Source of the DNA: DATLCI01 sp035526435
GTDB lineage: Bacteria; Acidobacteriota; Terriglobia; Terriglobales; Acidobacteriaceae
DNA: 13,613 nt
Reading direction: 5' to 3'
NCBI GenBank assembly: GCA_035526435.1
Contig: DATLCI010000129.1
Location: 1-13,613 of the forward strand
Below the pieces are notes generated by a model that was given only the letters and a program-made list of their open reading frames with translations, did not search any database and was not told where the DNA came from. Shown here piece after piece: positions 1-5,518 of the stretch. The stretch's first letter is position 1. Each line of letters opens with the position of its first letter. A program made the translations under genes and the position numbers.

Positions 1-2
1 TG

Positions 3-1067
3 CAACAGGCCATGCAGCCCATCGCCAAGGACCACCACTCCACCATCATCTCGCGCATCAAGGTCATGAGCGAGCTCGACATCGCCGAGCGGCGCGTGCC
101 GCAAGACGGACGCTTCCGCGTGCGCTACAACCAGCGCTCCATCGACTTCCGCGTCTCCATCATGCCCAGCATCCACGGCGAGAACGCCGTATTGCGCGTG
201 CTGGATAAAGAGTCAATGAGTGAGAAATTCCGCACGCTCACGCTCGATGTGGTCGGCTTCAGCGAGGACGACCTGCGCCGCTTCCGCCGCTACATCAAAG
301 AGCCTTACGGCATGGTGCTGGTCACCGGGCCGACCGGTTCGGGTAAGACCACTACCCTCTACGCCGCGCTGAACGAAGTGAAGACGGAAGAAGATAAGCT
401 CATCACTATTGAAGATCCGGTCGAGTACCAGGTGAAAGGCGTGACCCAGATCCCGGTGAATGAGAAGAAGGGACTCACCTTCGCGCGCGGGTTGCGCTCT
501 ATCCTGCGCCACGACCCGGACAAGATCATGGTGGGGGAGATCCGCGACACCGAGACGGCGCAGATCGCCATTCAGTCCGCGCTTACGGGCCACCTGGTTT
601 TCACTACCGTCCACGCCAACAATGTGGTGGACGTCATCGGCCGCTTCCTCAATATGGGCGTGGAGCCTTATAACTTCGTTTCGGCGCTAAACTGCATTCT
701 GGCGCAACGCTTGGTCCGGCTCATCTGTGAATCATGCAAGAAACCGGTTAAATATCCTGTGGATGTGATTGAATCCAGTGGACTTGATTTGAAGGAATGG
801 AGCGACTATACCTTCTATGAAGGCGAGGGTTGCATCGAGTGCTCTGGCACCGGATACAAAGGACGCACCGCCATCCATGAGCTGCTGGACCTCACGGACC
901 GCATCCGCGAGATGATCCTGGAGAAGAAGCCGACTTCCGAAGTGCGCCGCGCGGCCAAGGAAGAAGGCATGCGCTTCCTGCGCGAGTCAGCGCTTGATAA
1001 AGTAAGAGCCGGCACCACCACGCTGAAAGAGATCAATAAGGTCACTTTCATCGAGACCACCCGGTAA
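3..1067 (+). CDS. Type IV pilus / type II secretion assembly ATPase (PilB/GspE family), 5' truncated
   Basis: Hexameric cytoplasmic ATPase that powers pilin or pseudopilin assembly. The reading frame is open to the left edge, so the N-terminal region is missing; family members are usually about 550-600 residues and about 355 are present. Numbering from the Met at base 12, the Walker A motif GPTGSGKTT is at 106-114, the Asp box LITIEDPVEYQ at 130-140, the Walker B segment IMVGEIRD at 172-179, and the His box with H194 and H201 in LTGHLVFTTVHAN. Four cysteines (C239, C242, C274, C277) form the zinc-binding CxxC pairs typical of PilB/GspE and absent from the retraction ATPase PilT. The next gene starts 7 bases after the stop, so it heads or continues the pilM-N-O operon. 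All catalytic motifs are intact. Whether it serves a pilus or a secretion system cannot be settled from this fragment. Confidence 0.95.
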   Translation, partial: QQAMQPIAKDHHSTIISRIKVMSELDIAERRVPQDGRFRVRYNQRSIDFRVSIMPSIHGENAVLRVLDKESMSEKFRTLTLDVVGFSEDDLRRFRRYIKEPYGMVLVTGPTGSGKTTTLYAALNEVKTEEDKLITIEDPVEYQVKGVTQIPVNEKKGLTFARGLRSILRHDPDKIMVGEIRDTETAQIAIQSALTGHLVFTTVHANNVVDVIGRFLNMGVEPYNFVSALNCILAQRLVRLICESCKKPVKYPVDVIESSGLDLKEWSDYTFYEGEGCIECSGTGYKGRTAIHELLDLTDRIREMILEKKPTSEVRRAAKEEGMRFLRESALDKVRAGTTTLKEINKVTFIETTR

Positions 1068-1074
1068 GCGACGC

Positions 1075-1977
1075 ATGTCCATCACCTCTAATTCGAGCAG
1101 CCGTCCGCGATTGGCCTGCGAGATCACGGCGGAGCGCGTCATCGCGGCGCGCGGAAACGCGGCACACCGCGCGCTGGAAGTTTATTCCACCCGCCGCCTG
1201 CCAACGGGCACGCTGCTCCCGAGCCTGTCGGGAGCAAATATCCATCAGCCGGAAGCTCTACGCACGGCGGTGGGCAGCGCTTTGGAATCCGTCTCCGGGA
1301 ACCTGCGCGACGTGATGGTGATCATCCCGGACGCCGCCGTGCGCGTGCTCTTACTGGACTTTGACGACCTGCCGCAAAAATATGAGGACGCTGCCGCGGT
1401 CATCCGCTTTCGCGCTAAGAAATCGCTTCCCTTCGATGTTGAGTCGGCGGCATTCTCTTTCCAGGTGGATCGCAGCAAGCGTCCGCTGAAAGTGACCGCG
1501 GCGTTCTCTCCGCGCGACGTGGTGCAGGAATATGAGAACGTGATCGCAGACGCCGGATACATTGCGGGCGCGGTCCTTCCCTCCATCATCGCCACGCTGG
1601 GCCTGGTGGAAGCGAGCCGCCCGACGATGATCGTAAAAGTCGATGGCGCTACGACCACCGTCTCCATCGTGGATGACAATAGCTTGATCCTGGTGCGCAC
1701 GCTGGAGATCCCCGGACGCACTGTCCTCACCACGCAAGACATCTCCGCCAACGTGCTGCCTTCCATGGTGTTTTTTGAGGACACGTATTCTTCGAAGGTT
1801 GAACGCTTGCTGGTGACCGGTGACGCCGAGATGCAGACCTTGGCCTCGGTATTGCAGACTGAGACCAATGTTCGGGTGGAGCCGCTGGCCAGCGCCTCGC
1901 TTTCCGGCGACGGCCTGGGGGACACGCTGCCTCCGTCCGTCCTGGCGCCGGTAGCGGGAGGGTTGACCGGCGCATGA
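1075..1977 (+). CDS. pilM: PilM-like actin-fold inner-membrane platform protein (divergent)
   Basis: Predicted cytoplasmic actin-like protein of 300 residues that would dock onto the N-terminal tail of PilN beneath the assembly platform. Family support comes from its place before pilN and pilO and from PilM-like segments: LPQKYEDAAAVIRFRAKKSLPF (split here as residues 99-120), the second phosphate-loop-like stretch IVKVDGATTTVSIV at 186-199, and LLVTGDAEMQTL at 245-256. The normal first phosphate loop of PilM (a GIDIGSSS-type sequence) is replaced near residue 14 by ACEITAERVIAARG, which lacks the glycine/serine core. The protein is also shorter than the usual 350 or so residues. Nucleotide binding is therefore doubtful. 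The ATG at 1075 has only a weak ribosome site, consistent with coupling to the upstream gene. The stop overlaps the pilN start as ATGA. The symbol follows position plus family resemblance. Confidence 0.75.
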   Translation: MSITSNSSSRPRLACEITAERVIAARGNAAHRALEVYSTRRLPTGTLLPSLSGANIHQPEALRTAVGSALESVSGNLRDVMVIIPDAAVRVLLLDFDDLPQKYEDAAAVIRFRAKKSLPFDVESAAFSFQVDRSKRPLKVTAAFSPRDVVQEYENVIADAGYIAGAVLPSIIATLGLVEASRPTMIVKVDGATTTVSIVDDNSLILVRTLEIPGRTVLTTQDISANVLPSMVFFEDTYSSKVERLLVTGDAEMQTLASVLQTETNVRVEPLASASLSGDGLGDTLPPSVLAPVAGGLTGA

Positions 1978-2564
1978 GGTTTGAACTCAATCTCGCCACG
2001 CATCCCTACGAAGATTCCCGGCGCTTCTATGCGCAATGGATCCCGCTGCTCACATTGCTTACCATCCTGGCCCTGGGGTTGAGTTGGTTCGCGTTCTCGC
2101 AATATGCCGATTACCGCCGTCAGACTCGCGAGCTGAATGAGTTGCACCAGAAGATCGCGGAGCTGGAAAAGGTAAAAGCCCAGGCCACGGAAGTGCTCAA
2201 TCGTCCGGACAACAGCGGCACTCGCGATCAAGCCGCATACATCAACGACCTCATCACCCGGAAGGCCTTCAGTTGGACGCAAGTTATGGCTGACCTGGAA
2301 AAGATCATGCCCGCGCAAGTGCAGGTGGCTTCCATCAAGCCGACATTGACGCCACAAGGCGCGCTCGAGTTCACGCTGGTGGTCAACACCCGCAAACGCG
2401 ACAACGGGATTGAACTGGTGCGTCGCATGGAAGGCTCGCCACGCTTTGCTTATCCTGAGGTACGCGCGGAGCGGGCGCAGGTGGAAGGCAAGACCAACGC
2501 CGTGGAGTATTCGCTGGAGATCAGCGCGCTGTACCGTCCGGCGGTCACGCGAGGTGGCGATTAA
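1974..2564 (+). CDS. pilN: PilN-family inner-membrane assembly protein
   Basis: Bitopic membrane protein of 196 residues, expected to pair with PilO and to hold PilM by its short cytoplasmic tail. A single hydrophobic segment covers residues 22-42, followed by a charged coiled-coil-like stretch (44-75). The periplasmic ferredoxin-like part has the family-typical pattern YINDLITRKAFSWTQVMADLE (split as 89-109) and the MPAQVQVASIKP segment at 112-123. The usual PilM-binding INLLP motif is changed to FELNLATHPYED at the N-terminus. Related NLATxPF-type tails occur in PilN homologues outside the Proteobacteria, so this looks like a lineage variant, not damage. The ATG lies inside the pilM stop (ATGA), and the TAA stop shares its last base with the pilO ATG, so translational coupling is likely on both sides. 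Confidence 0.85.
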   Translation: MRFELNLATHPYEDSRRFYAQWIPLLTLLTILALGLSWFAFSQYADYRRQTRELNELHQKIAELEKVKAQATEVLNRPDNSGTRDQAAYINDLITRKAFSWTQVMADLEKIMPAQVQVASIKPTLTPQGALEFTLVVNTRKRDNGIELVRRMEGSPRFAYPEVRAERAQVEGKTNAVEYSLEISALYRPAVTRGGD

Positions 2565-3148
2565 TGGCCAACCTCGCGGACACTCGTAAACGTTTTCAGA
2601 TCGCAGCCATCGCGCTGGGTGCTATTGCCCTGGTGGCGGCGGTCTTCGCTTTTCTTCCCCTGTTGCCTTCTACCGAGCAAAAGGAAGCAGACCTGAATGA
2701 GGCCAAGCTGAAGAGCAAGCAACTCGAAGTGGAAGTGGCTCCGCTGCGGACGTTGCCGGATAAGCTGGTCAAAGCCCGCACCGATATTGCTACGTTTTAT
2801 AAGGAGCGCTTCCCTGACCGCTTCTCCGCCATTCCTGAGGCCATCGGCGACTTATCGTCGAAGCACGGCGTTCGCCTCGCCGACGTAAAGTACGAGACGG
2901 TAGAGACAAATTTCCCCGGCATCCATGAAGTCGCGATGGAAGCCAACCTTTCCGGCGACTACGCCAAGGTCGTTCGCTTCATCAATGCACTGGAGCGCAG
3001 CCAAGTCTTCCTGCTGATCGACCGCATCACGCTGGCGGAAGAGGGCCAGACCGGCGCCGGTGAAGTGCGCTTGCAAGTGCGCATCCTCAGCGTATTGCGA
3101 AACGGCGCGGCGGGAACTACCACCGCCGCGGCGAGGAGACGCATTTAA
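2564..3148 (+). CDS. pilO: PilO-family inner-membrane assembly protein
   Basis: Protein of 194 residues with one transmembrane helix (about 12-34), a coiled-coil-like stretch (about 38-75), and a periplasmic alpha/beta domain typical of PilO/GspM proteins that dimerise with PilN. Recognisable segments are the periplasmic IPEAIGDLSSKHGVRLADVKY (starting at residue 90) and the C-terminal LERSQVFLLIDRITL part, where PilO proteins carry the strand-helix pattern FINxLERxxxFLxI. The length is close to the family norm of about 200. The start overlaps the pilN stop by one base (TAATG), and the same arrangement links it to the next gene. No cysteines or signal sequence are seen. Assignment rests on fold pattern and operon position together. 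Confidence 0.85.
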   Translation: MANLADTRKRFQIAAIALGAIALVAAVFAFLPLLPSTEQKEADLNEAKLKSKQLEVEVAPLRTLPDKLVKARTDIATFYKERFPDRFSAIPEAIGDLSSKHGVRLADVKYETVETNFPGIHEVAMEANLSGDYAKVVRFINALERSQVFLLIDRITLAEEGQTGAGEVRLQVRILSVLRNGAAGTTTAAARRRI

Positions 3149-3744
3149 TGAAGCTCGGCTTCGACAACAAGCGCGAACTCGCGATCATGGTGTTGGTAGT
3201 CCTGCTTGCGCTGTGGGTGATCTCCCGGTTCTTCACCCCGAGCGGGCCCGTGGTGACTGCTTCCAAGCCGCCGGCGACCAAGGCCCCGGCCAGCGGCGCC
3301 ACCGAAACACAAGTCTCAGCCGATCGCAATAAACGCAAGGATGTTCTGAAGTTTCTCAAGCCGAGCCTCGACCCGAGCTTGCGTTTTGACCTATTGAAAT
3401 CGAGCGAACAGACCGCTTACGAAGGCGGCAAGCGCAACATCTTCCGCGAGCAGATGGAAGAGGTAAAGATTCCTCAGCCCATATCGCAAGTGGTCAAACC
3501 GACCCCGCCCATCGATCCCGGCCCGCCACCGCCGCCGCCCATCAATCTGAAGTACTACGGCTTCGCCAACAAGCCGGGTGAGGCCCGTCGTGTCTTTCTC
3601 TCCTCCGGCGACGAGGTCTTCATTGCCGAAGAAGGCCAGATCATTCAGCGGCGCTACAAGATCATCAAGATCAGCGCGTCTTCTGTAGAAGTGGAAGATG
3701 TGCTCAATAACAATAAGCAGACCATCCCGCTGACGCAGGGATAA
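3148..3744 (+). CDS. GspC/PilP-like periplasmic linker protein with N-terminal membrane anchor
   Basis: Protein of 198 residues. One membrane helix (about 11-29) is followed by a flexible Ala/Pro region, the segment YEGGKRNIFRE (91-101) resembling the RNIF/RDPF element before PilP and GspC domains, and a proline-rich linker with six prolines in a row (126-131). A small beta domain (about 133-196) begins INLKYYGFANK. That domain matches the PilP/GspC homology-region pattern: I-LK-YG, a residue pair preceding a gly-acid turn, then EGQIIQRRYKIIKIS. PilP is normally a lipoprotein; no lipobox cysteine exists here, so the anchor is GspC-like. No PDZ domain follows, which separates it from full-length GspC. 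It would bridge PilN/PilO to an outer-membrane secretin, but no secretin gene follows in this window. Confidence 0.75.
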   Translation: MKLGFDNKRELAIMVLVVLLALWVISRFFTPSGPVVTASKPPATKAPASGATETQVSADRNKRKDVLKFLKPSLDPSLRFDLLKSSEQTAYEGGKRNIFREQMEEVKIPQPISQVVKPTPPIDPGPPPPPPINLKYYGFANKPGEARRVFLSSGDEVFIAEEGQIIQRRYKIIKISASSVEVEDVLNNNKQTIPLTQG

Positions 3745-3747
3745 GCG

Positions 3748-4449
3748 ATGCCCACGCAAAAGACCACATCCGCCGACAGCTCCCAGCGCGGCTACGTCTT
3801 GATCGCACTGTTGTTCATGGTAGCGGTCATCATGATCGTGATGGCGAGCGCGGCGCCGTCCATCGCAACCTCCATCAAACGCCAGCGCGAAGAGGAACTA
3901 ATCCACCGGGGCAAGCAATATCAGCGAGGCATCCAACTTTACTTTCGCAAGTTCGGACGCTTCCCGGCATCGCTCGACGACCTGCAGAATACGAACAACA
4001 TCCGCTTTCTGCGCCACAAGTACACTGACCCCATCACCGGCAAAGATGAATGGCGGCTGATCCGCTTTGGCCAGGCCAAGCCGCGCACGCCCCCCGCATA
4101 TTTAGGCGGAGCGCAAGGCGGCAGGCCGGGACAACCGGGAGGACTGCAAAGCCAGGGCTCCCAGGGCGTTCTGCCGGGCTCGAGCGCCGCCAGCATCTCA
4201 CGACCGTTGTCAGGCAGTGCCTCCATGGGCGGAGGCCCTATTGTTGGCGTGGCCAGTACGAGCGAGAAGGAATCACTGAAGGAGATTGACGGGAAGAACC
4301 ACTACCACGAATGGGAGTTTGTATATGATCCCTCGCTGGACGCCGCCGCGCGTCCGCAGCCCGGCAACGAACGCAATCAGCGTCCGGGACGTAATCCGGG
4401 CGAGCCGCAGCCGGGGCCGCCGCCGCCGGGTCCTACTCGCCCGCAATAA
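3748..4449 (+). CDS. GspG-like pseudopilin with Ala at +5 and Gly/Pro-rich C-terminus
   Basis: Protein of 233 residues with a type III (prepilin) signal. A short polar leader ends QRG at 13-15, then comes the hydrophobic helix YVLIALLFMVAVIMIVMAS from Tyr16. Prepilin peptidase should cut after Gly15. The fifth mature residue is Ala20 instead of the Glu conserved in major pilins. After the helix come QREEELIHRGKQYQRGIQLYF-type sequence (from residue 46) and GRFPASLDDL with KYTDPITGKDEW, the GspG-like pattern of a growing filament subunit. Beyond about residue 110 it becomes Gly/Ser/Pro-rich and low in complexity, and it ends in a proline-rich tail. It starts 3 bases after the previous stop, with AGGGA 7-8 bases before the ATG. 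It could be a minor tip subunit or a secretion pseudopilin. A processing peptidase is encoded at 8409-9338. Confidence 0.8.
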   Translation: MPTQKTTSADSSQRGYVLIALLFMVAVIMIVMASAAPSIATSIKRQREEELIHRGKQYQRGIQLYFRKFGRFPASLDDLQNTNNIRFLRHKYTDPITGKDEWRLIRFGQAKPRTPPAYLGGAQGGRPGQPGGLQSQGSQGVLPGSSAASISRPLSGSASMGGGPIVGVASTSEKESLKEIDGKNHYHEWEFVYDPSLDAAARPQPGNERNQRPGRNPGEPQPGPPPPGPTRPQ

Positions 4450-4452
4450 ATA

Positions 4453-4474
4453 AAGCCCCACCGAAGTGGGGCTT
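4453..4474. terminator. Bidirectional terminator between convergent genes, UUCG tetraloop on the minus strand
   Basis: A perfect 9-bp GC-rich stem (AAGCCCCAC with GTGGGGCTT) encloses a 4-base loop. Read on the minus strand, the loop is TTCG closed by C-G, the very stable UUCG tetraloop, followed by TATTTATT. It is therefore best as the terminator of the iron-sulfur carrier gene. On the plus strand it begins 3 bases after the pseudopilin stop, with a weaker T run. Confidence 0.85.
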
Positions 4475-4492
4475 GCTTGATTCGTATATCTC

Positions 4493-4867
4493 TTAAACGC
4501 TAAATGACGAGCCGCAGCCGCAAGTGCTCTTTACGTTCGGGTTCTCAAACTTGAATCCGGCGGCTTCCAGCGTTTCCACGTAGTCCACAATGCAGCCGTT
4601 CAGGTACATCACGGAAGTGGCGTCAACAAAGACCTTCAGCCCGTCGAAGGTGAAGACCTTGTCCATCATGCCGGGCGCGTTCTCGAAGGACATGTTGTAG
4701 GAGAAACCGGAGCATCCGCCACCGACCACGCCCACGCGCAGTCCAGCCGGGACCGGGTCCTGCTGCGCCATGATCTCCTTGACCTTGGCGATAGCATTGT
4801 CAGTCAGATTGAGCGGCAGACTCTTAGTCTCAGGGGTCGCGGGCGAACTGGTAGTGGTGGTGGCCAT
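4493..4867 (-). CDS. A-type iron-sulfur cluster carrier (HesB/IscA/ErpA family)
   Basis: Cytoplasmic protein of 124 residues that would bind and pass on iron-sulfur clusters. The three conserved ligand cysteines are present: C52 in GGGCSGF, and C116 and C118 in the C-terminal STCGCGSSF. The DYVETLEAAGFKFENPN block before the last pair is typical of the family. An extra cysteine, C92 in LNGCIVDY, occupies a position that is usually not Cys. The first 20 residues are Thr/Ser/Pro-rich and look disordered. The start is set by AAGGAG seven bases upstream (4875-4880) and by a promoter just before it. The gene faces the pilus operon and ends against a shared terminator. No isc or suf gene is next to it, so IscA, ErpA and SufA roles cannot be told apart. 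Confidence 0.93.
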   Translation of the reverse strand: MATTTTSSPATPETKSLPLNLTDNAIAKVKEIMAQQDPVPAGLRVGVVGGGCSGFSYNMSFENAPGMMDKVFTFDGLKVFVDATSVMYLNGCIVDYVETLEAAGFKFENPNVKSTCGCGSSFSV

Positions 4868-4897
4868 GTAGTATCTCCTTGAATCGTATGCACTTAG

Positions 4898-4906
4898 ATT
4901 ATAACA
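4898..4906 (-). promoter_or_regulatory. Extended -10 promoter of the iron-sulfur carrier gene
   Basis: On the minus strand the sequence reads TGTTATAAT, a perfect TATAAT preceded by TGn. No good -35 hexamer is visible at 16-18 bases, as expected for extended -10 promoters. Transcription would start near 4891, leaving a leader of about 24 bases that contains the AAGGAG ribosome site. Confidence 0.65.
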
Positions 4907-5175
4907 AAATCGCCTTTCAGAGAATGACGGGATGTAATGATTAGATGCGGCACTCGGAACCGCCGACGCAGATTCCTTCCGCTCGTCCCTGGCTTTCGTA
5001 TACGGCTCAAAATAAAGTCCGAAAAATGCTATCCAAGCAGGGCTATAATCTGCGCAGGCCTCACGTACCCGACGGACCGGGCCCCTCCTGAGTCACAGCT
5101 ATGGAGGCCCAGGTGCCGGACTCGAGCCCATCGAGTAGCGCGGGACCGGCAGGATATCCCTGGCCGAGGTGCCGA
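4907..5175. other. Gene-free interval between the divergent carrier and membrane-protein genes
   Basis: No convincing gene lies between the carrier promoter and the start of the membrane protein. The first part (4907-5040) shows nothing beyond mixed sequence. The second part contains the candidate -10 and two possible RNA hairpins. GGGCCCCTCC at 5079-5088 can pair with GGAGGCCC at 5103-5110 with a two-base bulge, and ACTCGA/TCGAGT at 5120-5136 has a five-base loop. Both would be in the leader of the downstream mRNA. Short open frames here have no ribosome site and no recognisable content. Confidence 0.5.
5044..5049 (+). promoter_or_regulatory. Candidate -10 element for the small membrane protein gene
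   Basis: A perfect TATAAT lies about 125 bases before the chosen start of the two-TM protein. The expected -35 position (around 5021) reads GAAAAA, a poor match, and no TGn precedes the hexamer. If used, transcription starts near 5056 and the mRNA has a leader of about 120 bases. Confidence 0.4.
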
Positions 5176-5451
5176 ATGACTCCGTTAACAATGATGCTGT
5201 TCCTACTCGCCGCTTTGGTGGCGGTTCTCGTGGTGCTTGTAATCTATCGCAACACCCTGGAGATGCACGAGGACGACCAACTTTTCCTGGCTGAAGGCGA
5301 GTCGCAAATGGCCAAAGATCAGGAAGAGCTACAGCGCAAGATGGGGAAGATCGAACCAATGGTCCGCTGGGTGGGGGCAGCGTCTGCCGTGCTCCTGCTG
5401 GCGATCGTCGGTGTGTGGCTGTACGGCGCGCTGAATCGCCCCATCAGCTGA
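5176..5451 (+). CDS. Small two-TM membrane protein of unknown function
   Basis: The family is not recognised. The 91-residue product has an N-terminal membrane helix (about 6-24, LFLLAALVAVLVVLVIY), a 40-residue charged loop rich in Glu, Asp, Gln and Lys (EMHEDDQLFLAEGESQMAKD and onward), and a second helix (about 66-84, VGAASAVLLLAIVGVWLYGA). Both termini would be on the same side of the membrane. The ATG at 5176 is chosen because GAGG sits six bases before it. The earlier in-frame ATG at 5101 adds 25 residues of polar, Pro-rich sequence with no clear ribosome site. The gene stands alone on the plus strand and is followed by a strong hairpin. The clean hydrophobic pattern and the local signals make it a probable real gene. 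Confidence 0.7.
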   Translation: MTPLTMMLFLLAALVAVLVVLVIYRNTLEMHEDDQLFLAEGESQMAKDQEELQRKMGKIEPMVRWVGAASAVLLLAIVGVWLYGALNRPIS

Positions 5452-5474
5452 CTGCAAGCCCTCGAAAACTTTTG

Positions 5475-5508
5475 CAGCCGCACGATGATGTTATTCGTGC
5501 GGCTGTTT
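5475..5508 (+). terminator. Rho-independent terminator after the small membrane protein gene
   Basis: An 11-bp perfect stem (CAGCCGCACGA with TCGTGCGGCTG, 5475-5505) with a nine-base loop is followed by TTT and then CATTT. It lies 24 bases after the stop. On the opposite strand it sits just past the GH57 stop but lacks a good T run, so plus-strand use is favoured. Confidence 0.8.
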
Positions 5509-5518
5509 CATTTGAGCT

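Noticed and set aside
843..857. TGGCAC resembling the -24 part of a sigma-54 promoter, inside the ATPase gene
   Set aside because: No TGC at the required -12 spacing follows, and it lies within a conserved coding region. No convincing sigma-54 promoter was found in the window.
1245..2357. A 370-residue open frame on the minus strand across pilM and pilN
   Set aside because: It is antisense to two well-supported genes with family motifs, has no recognisable domain and is Ser/Arg-rich, as expected for a shadow frame in GC-rich DNA.
5101..5175. Longer form of the two-TM protein starting at the ATG at 5101
   Set aside because: There is no clear ribosome site, and the added 25 residues are polar and unlike the membrane protein. 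The ATG at 5176 has GAGG at the right distance.
4937..5179. An 80-residue plus-strand open frame upstream of the small membrane protein
   Set aside because: It is Arg-rich with no ribosome site or domain, and it overlaps the better-supported start at 5176.
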